Shown here: in pieces, positions 1 through 31,411 of the stretch
How the letters are laid out: each line of letters starts with the position of its first letter
Position numbering within the stretch: the stretch's first letter is position 1
Assembly (NCBI GenBank): GCA_916610825.1
Contig: OU744447.1
Coordinates: forward strand, 38,167,171-38,231,170
Source of the DNA: Haliclystus octoradiatus
Taxonomy: Eukaryota; Cnidaria; Staurozoa; Stauromedusae; Haliclystidae
Direction of reading: 5' to 3'
Length of the DNA: 64,000 nt
Position numbers and translations under genes: made by a program
Notes under the pieces: model-generated
What the model saw: only the letters and a program-made list of their open reading frames with translations
Told to the model about the DNA's origin: nothing
Database searches by the model: none

Positions 1-135
1 ATGAACATGTTCATGAAGTGTACTATTCACAAAATGTTCGTGAATGCCTTCAAAACATTTTCATAAACTGTTCATGAAGTTTATGAACTGTTCATAAACC
101 CAAAAAAAATTGTCATGAGCTGTTCATTAATCCAC
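1..135. repeat. GTTCATGAA-type dispersed repeat cluster
   Basis: The stretch is a dense run of short near-palindromic words such as TTCATGAA, GTTCATGAA and TTCATAAAC in both orientations. The same kind of cluster continues at about 3045-3085, on the far side of the Mutator-like insertion, and recurs at 7650-7805, 10245-10420, 59635-59770, 61470-61625 and 63595-63745. It is an old dispersed repeat of unknown class; no ORF or terminal structure was seen. Confidence 0.6.
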
Positions 136-3025
136 GATTGGCTATTACGTCGAAAAGTTTTATGTCGAAAAGTTTAACGTCGAAAATTTAACGTCGAAAA
201 AAATAAACCGCAAAAATGGATGTTTAATGTCGAAAAGCGGTTTTATTGCCATTTTATTTTTCTGCGTTTTTTTTCTGCGATTTTTTTAATTGTGCTGTTA
301 AAGTGGGAATATACCCCCAGACTATCTTTACATATGTAGTAGAACTCGACGTGAAAAAAACAATGGCGTAATTTTTTTTTCGATCTGGAAATTATTTCTT
401 GGTGAAAAATGCCTTCAAAGTGGTGTTTTGACCCAAATGTCGCTGAGAAAAAAAAGGGATTGGATCTAGCTTTATGACGACAAAGTCACAAGTCAACTCA
501 AGAGTAGCAAAATTCCAGATGATTTAATGATTTTGAAGTTTACGAATTTGAAGAAAATAAAAATCAGAAAATGTTTCATTCGTAGCACGTGTTATACAGA
601 TTATATTTTAACATATCATTCTCACACATATTTAACACATATCAAAAGATTCTCTGGTGACCACAATAGCTAGATAAGTAGAATTTATTGTTGTAAGCAT
701 GAGTCTGAACTGATAATGGAGTATTCTTTTGAGGGTAAAAATCATAACGTATGGCGGGAAACGCTATAAGAACACCATAACCGTTAATTTTATAGTCCTC
801 TTTTCACAGAAACGAAATCTGCTCATCTGATTTATCGTCTCTGTAGAAAGGTATTTTTTGCAAAGTATAGCTTCTGCACTGTACATTACCACATCCTATA
901 AACTACAGATTGTGATATGAATGATGCTAACATGTTCTACTTTCTAGCCAAAGGAATGAATACTAGACTGGTAATACAATTTGGTGGCGTATGTATAATC
1001 AGGAACGAGACTTCACATTGCAAAACCCTAATTTTGTTAATCAGATAACGTTGGTAGAGAGGATAACAATTTATGCAATGAAGATATAACGCAAAACCGA
1101 AAAATGATAGAATATGCATAACCGTAGTTCTGGTATACGGCTGTAAACTTGTATAAGAACGTCCAAGCCCTCATATCATTGTTGTACTATTTTCCGATAT
1201 TTTATAGAATTTTAGAGTGTAATGTACTGAAGAATTTTCGATGCTTTTATAATAATTGAATGCTTGGTGAATAAATGATGAACACTTTGTTAGACTATTG
1301 AGTATAATATATGATATATCTGTCTACAGTCGTATAAACTATACGATTACATGGTTAAAGAATTACTAGACAAACATCAATTTCAACTTAAACTTTGAAA
1401 TGATAATTGAAAAATGTCTATTTAATAATTTAGTAATACTTAAAGAAATCCGAAAAAGTACAATTAATACTTTGCAGTACCAACTATTTCGAAAGAAAAG
1501 TCGTCTGTGCATGCCTGTGCAAATCGAGTCAGTTTACATTCACATTTAGATCAAGAAAAGGATATCTTGTAGAAATATTTACTCAAGAACAAATTTCAGA
1601 TAGAGTTAAAAATAGTTATAACTTATTTATATAGCGTAGGATAAAGCTATTTCGAAGGGCACGTGTCTAATTAAGATTTGAAGAAGTACTGCGGTCACAC
1701 AGAATACGTAACTAATATGTATCACTAGACTATAGGTGCACGCCGGTAATATTCTTTATATTTAGTTTGATGTGCACGCCGGTAACATTCTTCAGATTTA
1801 AATTTAAGTTTTAAGTGCACGCCCTCCTATAGGTGCCCGCCGGTAATATTCTTTATATTTAGTTTTATGTGCACGCCGGTAACATTCTTCAGATTTAAAT
1901 TTAAGTTTTAAGTGCACGCCCTCCTATAGGTGCACGCCGGTAATATTCTTTATATTTAGTTTTATGTGCACGCCGGTAACATTCTTCAGATTTAAATTTA
2001 AGTTTTAAGTGCACGCCTTTCTATAGGTGCACGCCGGTAATATTCTTTATATTTAGTTTTATGTGCACGCCGGTAACATTCTTCAGATTTAAAGTTAAGT
2101 TTTAAGTGCACGCCCTCCTATAGGTGCACGCCGGTAATATTCTTTATATTTAGTTTTATGTGCACGCCGGTAACATTCTTCATATTTAAGTTCAACTTTT
2201 AAGTGCACACCCTGCTATAGGTGCACGCCGGTAATATTCTTTATATTTAGTTTTATGTGCACGCCCTGCTATAGGTGCACGCCGGTAATAATCTTCATAT
2301 TTAAATTCAAGTTTTAAGTGCACGCCCTGCTATAGGTGCACGCCGGTAATATTCTTTATATTTAGTTTCATGTGCACGCCCCTGCTATGTACACGCCGAT
2401 AATATTCGTATTTAAAAAAGTTTTTAAGTGCACGCCCTGCTATAGGTGCACGCCGGTACTATTCTTTATATTTAGACGATACGATAGGGTGCACGCCGGT
2501 AATATTCTTCATATTTAAATCCAAGTTATAAGTGCACGCTCATACGATAAGTGCACTCCGGTAATATTCTTATTTAGTTTTATGTGCACGCCCCTACTAT
2601 AAGTACACGCCGGTGATATTCTTCATATTTAAATTCAATTTATAAGTGCACGCCCACACGATAGATGCACGCCGGTAATATTATTCATATTTAAAAAAAA
2701 ATTAAATGCACGCCCATGAGATAGGTGCACGCTCTTAACATTTAAAAACTTTTACGTCCACGCCTCTGTTTTAGGTGCACGCTGTCGATATTTTAGGTTT
2801 TCGTTTCGTGTAAAATTGCGGTAATTATTTTACTTCCGCGGCAAATCGTGCCGGCTCCTTCTTGTATCTACGTCATTTCGTGCAAAATTGCGGCGACACT
2901 TTTTGCCGCGCGGCAAAATCTCGTAGATGCACGTGGAAAAACGTACATTTTGGGATTTATGTCGAAAATTTAACGTCGAAAAAATTTTTTCGACGTTAAA
3001 CTTTTCGACGTTATAGCGTACAATC
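136..3025. mobile_element. Non-autonomous Mutator-like (MULE) DNA transposon, 2.9 kb
   Basis: The ends are inverted copies: the left end reads GATTGGCTATTACGTCGAAA, and the reverse complement of the right end reads GATTGTACGCTATAACGTCG. Both continue into repeated ACGTCGAAAA words (four near 148-205, several near 2955-3010) that look like sub-terminal transposase-binding sites. An 11-bp direct repeat CATTAATCCAC lies immediately outside, at 125-135 and 3026-3036, which fits the 9-11-bp duplications known for Mutator-like elements. The insertion splits a GTTCATGAA repeat cluster. No transposase ORF is present, so it would need a source in trans. The middle holds a 97-bp tandem array. Superfamily assignment is inferred from duplication length and is not proven. 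Confidence 0.75.
1731..2790. repeat. Tandem array, 97-bp unit, inside the Mutator-like element
   Basis: About ten units recur, with starts at 1731, 1828 and 1925 giving a 97-bp period. Each unit holds two copies of the half-unit GTGCACGCCGGTAAYATTCT, separated by AT-rich spacer and followed by GTGCACGCCCTCCTATAG. The first units are nearly identical. From about 2370 on they lose bases, change spacing and decay. The array is GC-rich in phase with the GTGCACGCC words, unlike the surrounding DNA. Confidence 0.9.
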
Positions 3026-3835
3026 CATTAATCCACCAAAATATTTTCATGAACTGTTCATGAACCCACAAAAAAATGCTCATGTAATAATGATTTTTTT
3101 TCACATGGGTAAAGAGGACTGTCACGTGACATTATATTAACACTAAATGTGCTGCTGGGCCTTACTACAGTTGGGATTCCCTTCTACGACATATTTGTGA
3201 TTTTGTTATTCTTTTCTTGTGACTCATTAAGCTCCGGTTGTATTCATAGAAAACTTTACATATCTTTTTGGACAAAACTATGTAATTCAATTTATTTTAA
3301 TTTTAGACGTTGATATGGAAGCTAGTCTGTATACCCCCAAACATTATGTTGAGGCTACATCATTTACATTAGACATTGTGATTGCTGAACAAGAGAATTA
3401 ACAGATGCTTGTAAAGTTCAAATATAATTTTATGCTAATAGATAAGTAGTCGATACAGCTCTGATTAATATAAGTGAATATCTACTATATATATGACTTA
3501 TTACAAGGTTACATGATTACGAGGCTATGGCATCTATATATATTTATTATTAGAAATTATGACTCAAAGATTACGAGTTCGGTCCGTTACGCTACAGAAC
3601 TAAAACAGCAGGTTTCTCTGGGCATCTCGAAATTCACATAAAATGTTCATAAAAATACCATAAATACTTTCCCGTTTCTTGTTTTGGTCAAATTTTATTG
3701 TGGAGCTCACCAGAGATGAATTTATAAATCATTTCACGATCTGAACCCTTTTAGTTCATACATTTTGTGTTTGTTGGATTAATCATGTATCCACAAGCGG
3801 GGTAAGCTGGCACCTTTTTTTCACCGGTGCTGTTG

Positions 3836-3985
3836 GCTAATTTGTTAGTATTTTGAAGCTTGTGTGCGTTTTAATAGCCGGATGCCCTTCCTGACGCCAA
3901 CCTACAATGCTCCGGACAGGGATTGAACCTGAGACCCTGCGGGCCGTGGTCCAACGCTCTAGCAACTACACCAAGGCCGCTTTCG
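3836..3985 (-). repeat. tRNA-derived SINE
   Basis: On the minus strand the sequence opens with a tRNA-like head containing an A-box-like stretch TTGGTGTAGTTGCTAGAGCG and, about 30 bases later, a B-box GGTTCAATCC. These are the two internal RNA polymerase III promoter elements. The 3' part includes GCGTCAGGAAGGGCATCCGG, a phrase seen in tRNA-derived SINEs of several animals. The acceptor stem does not pair, so this is not a working tRNA. Confidence 0.65.
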
Positions 3986-4387
3986 TTATGCTTCTATGGA
4001 TTCGCAATAATCTTTGGAGAACAAAAAAATCAAAGACGATGAAGCTGATATGTAGCATTTTCTCAAAATGATAAGAAGGCTTTGACCGTGAATCATGAAA
4101 CATAAATTGGATTTTTGAAGGGTTTACAATAGAATTTAATTAAAACAAAAAATAGGTAATTGTTTAGCATATTTTTATGGACACTTTTATTAGATTTTCG
4201 AGTTGCCCGGAGAAACCTGCCATTTTAGTTCTGTGGCGTTCAGTCTACATAGGTCTAACATTATTCCAAACATTTTCTCCATGAATCACAGTTTAGTAAA
4301 CAAATTTTTTTTAGTTTCCTTTAGTAATAATTTGAGATTTGTATTGTCAAATTTGATTTGCATTCTTGTCTTGTTTTGTTTTAAAAG

Positions 4388-7300
4388 GTAAAGTAAAATT
4401 TGGTTTAGTATATGATTTTGAAGAGCAAGCGTTAAAAATCACAATATTTGAAGCACGTGATTTGCCATCTGCTGACGAGGATGGTACATCTGATCCGTAT
4501 GTGCGTGTTTATCTGCTGCCTGACCTCAAACGAAGATATGAAACAACGGTAAGTTAAACTCTCTCCTTTACACAAATATTGATTTTAATCACAGCCTTTC
4601 TTCTTGCTACAACAGTCACTTATGTTAATGTTAAATATCCTACGTCCTTTGTATTTATTTATTTATGAAGAGTCAAAATAATAAATATTGTAAAATATGA
4701 CGTCGTCGTAATTGTTCAATTTGATTGGTTGGTCTGTGTGTTTGGAAATTTTAGGATGAAAATTTTTCAAAAATTTCTGTCAACATTTGACTGTAAAACT
4801 TTGTCAGATGCTCAAAGCTGAAGAAGAATATAAAACTAAAACATGTAATTAAAGGGATATTACCAAGTAAAGCTGCCTCTATGCTGCTCTTCTGTCACGC
4901 CCACCAAGGGCCAGAACTATCTATCTATTAGAGTTGGGACATTCTTTCATTTGCTGGAATTTGCTCCCATTGGAAAAATGCCAGTCACATGATTTTATGG
5001 ACGCCATCTTTGTTCCGTCAACCCAGGCTCGCAAAATTTGAGCAAATCGCACAAAAATAGTATTAAAATTCAAAAAAACTTCTTGCTTAAAAGTGAAACC
5101 TCGTTTTCAATTCAATCGAACGAAAATGACCATTTTAGAGCCCCAGAACTTGCGTATCCCAACTCTTACAAATAAATAGATGGCTCTGCCTAGGGCCCTT
5201 CATAGACGAGGAAATTAAAAACTCTAAAATTGTTAATACTGCTCTTACCGTCCATAAACATTTTCACAAGAAGAACTATTATAAAATAACCTTATACATT
5301 TATCAATAAATAACTTAAGCTTCAAATATGATAGATAATATTATTTCGGATGATATTGTAACATCAAAAACTATTGCTCAATTCAAGGAGAAACTATGAT
5401 CATTTAATTTGTCAGCATTTTGTAAAGTGTTTATATAGATAAAAAAAAATCAGTCTTATAGTTTTACATATACCTAATATATAGATACATATCAAATACA
5501 TAATTTATAACCTTTATTTAATCCAGTTCTTAATTAATATTAAGGCTGTATGTAAGTGACACTTTCTATAGCGTAAAGTGTCCTTTATTTGCCGGTCAAA
5601 ATGACAAAATATATCATATCATATCAAAATATGTATTTCATCGGAAATGTCAAACAATTGGTTTTGTATTTAGGTATTGGATAGCACTTTGAATCCCGTT
5701 TACAATCAAGAATTTACATTTGCTAATCTACCTTACAGTGAAGTAACAAATCGAACACTTTGTATCAGAGTATTAGATTATGATCAAATGCCAGGCCATG
5801 ATATTCTTGGTGAAGCTCTTCTTCCTATGATTGATATTAATCTTTATAAACCGGTCGAAGAAGAATGGAGAATATTGGTACCAGGTTATGAAGACGATGG
5901 ATCAGGGGTGAGTTATTGCTCCACTTCAGTATTATATAATTTGGATTGACCAAAAGCTATTCTATAATTACGAATTTAGTTTGATCAATCAGATCGGTTT
6001 AGATTTATGACGCCAAATCACCATAAAAACCCAAATAACACGAATGGTATTGCGATTAAGAATTTCCAATTTGATCTACAACAGTTTTGGAAATCATGTA
6101 AAAGTTCATAAAAGTGTGAAGGCAATTGGCGCACACCTTCCTATGAGCTATTAATATTTTGAGCACGCAAGTCACCTCAGGAGAAAACTTCACGAAAATT
6201 ACTCGCCGAGGTGGCTAGTTGTTACCATAGATTTGTATATAGACAGGTTATGCTATATAAAATATCACATGACCTAGTATACTTAACGCTAGATACCTTA
6301 TCTTTACATTACGACCATTATAAATACACGCTACTCGAACATAGATTCAAACTCAAATCAATTCACCACGCCTTGAGTCCAGCAAGCATCGATTTTCCCT
6401 TCGTACCATCCAATGGTGGAATTCATTAGAAGGACATATTGTCACAGAATCAAAAACATTAACGGCATTCAATCATCATTTAAACAAAGCAGACATTTCA
6501 TCTTTTTGCAAATTGTATGAACAAGCCGCTTATGATTAATTAATATAGGTACTGTTATAATGATAGAAATAATAATCATGTAAAATGTAAATGTATAGTC
6601 AATATATAGATATTTTTTCGTGTTTATTACTGGCTGTATGTAAGTGGAGGTTTTCAATTTAATCAAGTCTCCCTTTATTTGCCCATCAAATTCCATTGAC
6701 AAAATGCATCATCTCATATCACATCATATCAATATGTGACGTCACTCTAGCCACACCATTGGGAAGATTCTTCAAAATGGCTGACGCTTGCAATATTAAA
6801 GTAAAATACGTATAAATACTTATTAAATAAATAAATAATGGAATGAATTTTAATTTCTGTAAAGCAACAATGATCGTGAATTACTTGCAGAAAATCTGAT
6901 TATTTACAAATTAATTATATTTAAGATATTTTGATAAGTCTTTATAGTCTGTATTTCAAAGGAAAACTTTTATTGTCTGCTCTTATTTATCCCCAATAAT
7001 AGTTTTCCTTTTCTCAGTCTGTCAATGTGATTTACAATCTATGTAAATCTTTAAGTTCATGGTAAATACAAAAATGAGAGTCAAAAATGAAACATTCTAG
7101 AGATTTCCGGGATTTCCGCAACTTCAAGTTTCACACCAGAAGGTGACCATCAGGTGATTTATTTCAACTATCTTACAAATACAAACAAATAATTTATTTT
7201 TTACATCCTTGTTCTATTGTTTTAGGAGTTTCGTAAAGCCGTCTCTGAATATGGTGATATCTGTATATCAGTCCGATACGTCCCTGTAACGAAGCGTCTT

Positions 7301-8383
7301 TCAGTTTATTTGCTTGAATGTAAGAACTTAAAAAGCACAGATGTTGGAGCACTCTCAGGTAAGTCTTTATCATTTGTCATTGAATCAAGGATTCCTCGAT
7401 TCTCTGTATCTCAGATATCATAATTCTATCAAGATTGTTATTTTATTTCGATTGTTAACTAGACGCATCACACAAGCTCTGTCGTCAGCTATATGTGCAT
7501 ATACCACCCCTTTGGAAACAGTCTATGAACGTTAGATGGCTCAATTTTCACGTAGACAGTTTGAAATATATTATGTCATGGAAAGCATTCCATTTATATA
7601 TTATTGAACTAATCCATATACGACTCAAGAAATTTTTTTTGTAAAATATTCATGAACAGCTTGTAAAGAATGTTTGTAAAGTTAATGAAGTTTGTGAACA
7701 GTTTTATGAACTCGAAAAATTTCTTAGCAGGGTGTTCATTAATCTTAATAGTTCATTAGAAAGTTCATTAATAGTTCATGAATTGTTTGTGAAAAGTTCA
7801 CGAAACGATCATGAACTCATTAAGCAACAAGGTCTGACAAAAGGTTTAGCCTCCCTTCTGGAATCATCTCTAGAGGCATTTAAACATTTTCTTCAGAATT
7901 TATTTGTTGATGTTTGACCAATGAATCATAAAATATCAAATCTGAATTTACTTTTAGCCTTCTGGAATCTAGGATTGTACGGTTTCTACTGTTGTTTCAC
8001 TCTTGGCAGCAACAACAAGTGGTTTAAAAAATGGTTGATATTATTTTTTCACAGATCCCTTTGTCAGAATTACTGTTTACATTAATAAGAAGAGAGTAAA
8101 GCGGCGTAAATCACGCGTCATCAAACAGAGTTTAGATCCATATTATAACGAACAATACCATTTTAAAATTTCACCAGCTGATATTGAATTAACAACAGTT
8201 GAATGCCTTGTAATGGACTATGATTTAATTGGAGCAGCAGATGTTATTGGCCAGGTAAAGATTGGAGCGTTTACCTATGGTCCACAGTTAAGACAATGGT
8301 GTGATATGTTAAAATTTCCAAGGCGGCCATGTGCACAATGGCATATGCTAAGAGCGAAGCCAAAGAAAGGAGAAGAAGATTAA
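4388..8383 (+). CDS. Synaptotagmin, C2A-C2B part (N-terminus outside window)
   Basis: Four exons join in frame: 4388-4548, 5674-5907, 7226-7358 and 8055-8383 (stop TAA), giving about 285 residues. Synaptotagmins are membrane-anchored calcium sensors that couple calcium to SNARE-driven vesicle fusion. C2A begins with [17 protein letters not shown]. Calcium-site aspartates are present in loop 1 ([10 protein letters not shown]) and loop 3 ([10 protein letters not shown]). C2B starts at the [11 protein letters not shown] strand, has a basic stretch ([10 protein letters not shown]) that normally binds acidic lipids, keeps its loop aspartates ([21 protein letters not shown]), and ends with QWHML, the WHXL motif of synaptotagmin C2B domains. 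All ten expected calcium-binding aspartates appear to be kept, so both domains should bind calcium. The signal/transmembrane and linker exons are missing and probably lie upstream of position 1. The paralogue cannot be fixed without a tree. Introns 1-2 carry transposon relics. Confidence 0.9.
4912..5188. mobile_element. hAT-type MITE in synaptotagmin intron 1
   Basis: This 277-bp element carries degraded CAGAGCCATCTATTTACAAG-type inverted ends: the left starts CAGAACTATC and the right ends GATGGCTCTG. Both continue into GAGTTGGGAC / TCCCAACTCT. The flanks are an 8-bp duplication, CCAAGGGC versus CCTAGGGC (7/8). Eight-base duplications and CAG-type ends are typical of hAT elements. Related copies lie at 8718-8953 and 46487-47169. 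Confidence 0.8.
5530..5640 (+). mobile_element. 3' tail of a non-LTR retrotransposon
   Basis: The tail GGCTGTATGTAAGTG...CCTTTATTTGCC...TGACAAAATATATCATATC ends in an ATCAT-type repeat. It matches the 3' end of the longer copy at 6195-6735 (GGCTGTATGTAAGTGG...CCCTTTATTTGCCCATC...). It is 5'-truncated and has no coding part. Confidence 0.6.
6195..6735 (+). mobile_element. 5'-truncated non-LTR retrotransposon, end of ORF2 plus 3' UTR
   Basis: One frame around 6390-6537 reads [20 protein letters not shown] and on to a stop. This is the WNxLP-like C-terminal signature that ends the reverse-transcriptase ORF of many CR1/L2/RTE-like elements. Upstream, the related frame around 6290-6400 is shifted, so the copy is broken. 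The 3' UTR ends in a CATCTCATATCACATCATATC simple tail. It lies in synaptotagmin intron 2, about 0.6 kb from a second, shorter tail of the same family. Confidence 0.65.
7640..7805. repeat. GTTCATGAA-type repeat cluster
   Basis: Repeated words ATTCATGAACAG, GTTCATTAATAG, GTTCATGAATTG and similar fill this stretch of synaptotagmin intron 3. The short ORF that crosses it consists of repeat sequence and is not a gene. Confidence 0.6.
7829..7995. repeat. Dispersed repeat with GTCTGACAAAAGG end
   Basis: The sequence GGTCTGACAAAAGG, then TTGTTGATGTTTGACCAATG, then TAGCCTTCTGGAATCTAGGA matches copies at 56538-56715 and about 60400-60575. The 56.5-kb copy ends CTACTTTTGTCTGACC, an inverted copy of its start, so the family is probably a small DNA transposon with inverted ends. 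Confidence 0.55.
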
Positions 8384-8717
8384 ATTTGGGCAATTCACAA
8401 TAGTTTATTATGTGATATCTAACGCGATAAAAGCAGATTTAGTTTTGATCTGTCCACTGCCACAAGTTTGAATTTTTCACCTAATTCAAACCAATTTTTG
8501 ACACGTTTCAAAGGTTTATCAGACCAATCTTGACATATTTTTAAAACATGGACTTCCACTTTTCATAAAATTCAGTTGAAAAATTATCTTGTTTATTCAA
8601 TTTGTTGGCAATTAATCAACAAATGTCACCACAGCAGGGATACAAAAACAGATACAGCCGCTAAAATCAACTTTTCATGCTAAACTTTTTACTTGATTCA
8701 GTATAAATTGTATTAAT

Positions 8718-8953
8718 CAGAGCCATCTGTTTATAAGAGTTGGGACACACCACTTTTCTGGCTCGAAAATCATCATTTCCACCAAAAAGTTTTTTGAATT
8801 CATGATTTTCGCGCGCTTTGTTCAACTTCCGCAAGCCTTTGTTTGATGGAACGAAAATGGCGTACATAAAATCACGTGACTTGGCATCTATCCAATTGGA
8901 GCTGAGAGCGGCACATGAAAGAGTGTCCCAACTCTTTTTAATAGATTGATCTG
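8718..8953. mobile_element. hAT-type MITE, 236 bp
   Basis: The left end is CAGAGCCATCTG...AGAGTTGGGAC; the right end is GTCCCAACTC...GATTGATCTG. The flanks GTATTAAT (8710-8717) and GTATTACT (8954-8961) are an 8-bp duplication with one mismatch. It lies in the synaptotagmin 3' flank, and the spurious minus-strand ORF here is contained in it. Confidence 0.85.
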
Positions 8954-9825
8954 GTATTACTTGGTAGTCATTTGTCAATTGGAATCGATATATCAACCAC
9001 GAATTAACCTAGGTTAAGTTACGTTGTATTTCTTTATGCACAGCAGTAGCACCTCGCACAAGATGGAAGCAATTATTTGCTTATTAAATTCTACGATTTT
9101 GTAATTTAGTCCTAAACCTACTTCCATTAACAACATGCCACAAATTTGAATCTAAATCTGAAACAAATCAATTATTTTTAATTATTATAAATATATAAAA
9201 AGAAATTCAAACTCACAAAAAACTACGATACTGTATATATAAAGATACAAAAATCGGAGCTTCTTATATTGACTTTAATTTATCATGATATTTTTTTATA
9301 GATCATAAAATAATTTAACTTAAATTGATTGTTTGATACCATACAAAATAAAAAATATAAAGTTTACTGTATTAATTTTGTAAATATTAAATTAGCATAT
9401 AATTATAATATTCTCTTGCAGGACAAGAAAAATAAACTACTATATTTAATAAATTAATAAACATTGAATTGTGTGTCTTGTAATTACTACAAAATCTCAT
9501 TTCGAAATGATTTAAACTCATCTGTCGTCCCTTTTTTCCTTAGAAAAGAGTTCATCAATTTTTTCAAAACTGTTCGTAAACTTTACTAACTTGGAATATT
9601 TTTATACAATTTGAGATTCTCATGTGTGACCTCAATTTGGAATTGCAAGATCGACTGCGTTATCGAACCTGGTTTTGTTTAATTGTATTAATATGAGGAT
9701 TTGGGATTATATCTCTTAACCAATCAGAATTTAGTTGTTATCATACACTGAAGAATAGCTCATGGAATGTTCACCTATCTACGCGACGTTGAATTACCTT
9801 TTGTGGACATTTCACCAAAGAGTTA

Positions 9826-10020
9826 CTGCACGGCAGTCGTGTTTGGGTTCTCTGATACCAACACGCGGGGTGTTGGGAGACAGGAGAAAGCATTTATTTA
9901 GAACTTTTGGGTGTTTTGTTTTTATCTATCATGATGTCCAAGTTGTTTTGGCTTGCGTGATCCAAACACTGGAGTTAGCCAATCAAATTACTAGAACAGC
10001 ATTCGAAAATCACTCGAGTT
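9826..10020. mobile_element. Foldback-family arm (GGTTCTCTGATACC repeat)
   Basis: The segment CTGCACGGCAGTCGTGTTTG, GGTTCTCTGATACCAACACG and onward, then GATGTCCAAGTTGTTTTGGC, is related in inverted orientation to 11731-11830 and to the foldback at 11948-12137. It is probably one end of a decayed element. Confidence 0.55.
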
Positions 10021-10466
10021 TTACAATAGCAATTCTAAGAAGATTAAACAAACCATTTAACGTCATTAAATATCATTCAATTCATTCCGCGTGAATGATT
10101 ACATCATATTTACATAATTACATTTTAATGACTAAATTATAAATATAATTTACAACATATTATTTACAAACTTTCATGTTTCATAATAATAAATTTTTAT
10201 ATATCATATCTTAACTTTGGCAATGTTACGTCTGAAAACAAACATTGATGAGTTCATGATCGTTTCGTGAACTTTTCACAAACAATTCATGAATTTTTAA
10301 TTAACTTTTCATCAACTATTCATAAACTCTAAATGAACTTTCCACAAACAGTCCATGAACTTTCTAATGAACTATCAAGATTCAGGAACAGCTCATGTAG
10401 CGTTCGTGAACTGTTTGCACTACGAGGTCAACATTTGAAAATCAATGTTCATAATTTCTATTTGCT

Positions 10467-30191
<19,725 letters not shown>

Positions 30192-31312
30192 TTCAAAAAC
30201 AACAACTTTAATAAAAATACCAATAATTGACTACTTTTACAATTGAGGTTTCAGCTTTAAAATCTGCTTTTTTCAATTTTTACACTATGTCAAAGATTAC
30301 TATCGTGCTTTAAGAATACACATACATCACCCTCTATCATCAATTTCGACTGTTTTAAATTCGCGTAAAACAGCCGTCTTTTTCCACGTATTGCAGATTT
30401 GAAAATCACGCATCAATCTTAATTAACATACTATGCGCAATTCAAATATCCATATTTCATGTACACTCCAAACTTCAATATGTATATATACAATAGAACG
30501 CAAATAACCTTTTCTTTTTATAATTAACACTCAAAATAAGTTGAATAATGAAAACAGCTTTTTGTATTATTAGTGATTTTGAAATTCAAATAAGTGTTCT
30601 TGAGAGAAGCAAGTATTTTGTTATTTGAGAGATTAACGTTGCTTAGCAACAATAATACTACTTTGACCTGCTCGGACGCTCAATAAATGAGCTCAAGTTT
30701 TAATTTTCTTTTAATCAAATAACAAATCGAATAATTCCCTTAATTTATTATTTTTTAAAACAACAATTTCATGTTAAATATGTGGTGATCTTCTCACAAC
30801 GTTTTTTTTTAATCCTTTTTTACAAACAGATAATATCATCTTTACTTGTATTTTGATGCAAACAGATGTTTATAATAAGACGTGTTTCAAACGAACCAAA
30901 ATTTATATCTTATCTTATATATAAATATTATATAGCTGGTCTATTACGTATGGATGTGGTAGGTGTTCAACGAAATTTTGAACCACAAACAAGTTTTGAT
31001 AAATCTGCTTTATGTATTTTCATATAACTCAATTATGCTATCGCTACAATATTTCTCCCTTTATAGATCTGACACAGTATTTAGTTTGTTACATCTGTTT
31101 TTTTTTCAAAACCACCTACATGTAATTTGAAAATTAAACCCACCTGCACTCTCTAACTATCTGGAGATGCATGGAATGAGCATTTATGGGGGAATTCGTA
31201 TATTGAAACAATGAATATGAAAACGAGGGTCATAAAAAAATATCTATATTACTTCATTTAATAATTTTCATTTAATAAATAATAGCGACAAAGGCAAAGG
31301 CTATTGACATAG

Positions 31313-31411
31313 TAGCCTGCTCGCAGACTCACTTTCAAAATGTAAACTTGGTAAATAGTGGTCTACTGTTTACCAAGTTTACATTTTGACAGTGAGTCTG
31401 CGAGCAGGCTA
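31313..31411. mobile_element. TAGCCTGC hairpin MITE, copy 1
   Basis: A 99-bp near-perfect hairpin: TAGCCTGCTCGCAGACTCAC...AACTTGGTAAA pairs with TTTACCAAGTTTACA...GTGAGTCTGCGAGCAGGCTA. The flanks TTGACATAG and TTAACATAT agree at 7 of 9 positions, which fits a 9-bp duplication. It lies upstream of the PKG start codon in intergenic DNA. A one-sided relic of the same family begins at about 25524 in PKG intron 1. Confidence 0.85.

Larger units (their letters stand above)
8384..10466. other. Intergenic region between convergent genes
   Basis: The tail-to-tail gap between the synaptotagmin stop and the kinase stop holds the synaptotagmin 3' UTR (AATAAA-type signals near 9348 and 9430, unassigned), a hAT MITE (8718-8953), a foldback-family arm (9826-10020) and a GTTCATGAA cluster (10245-10420). 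The 110-codon ORF at 9762-10094 overlaps the foldback arm and is judged not to be a gene. Confidence 0.7.

Noticed and set aside
1731-2790. CRISPR-like array
   Set aside because: Units are contiguous with no unique spacers, in animal DNA; it is a tandem repeat.
3836-3985. Possible tRNA gene
   Set aside because: A- and B-boxes are present but the acceptor stem cannot pair, as expected for a SINE.
4203-4391. 62-codon ORF before the first synaptotagmin exon, considered as a membrane exon
   Set aside because: It has no clear transmembrane segment followed by a Cys cluster, and the exon starts at an acceptor at 4386-4387.
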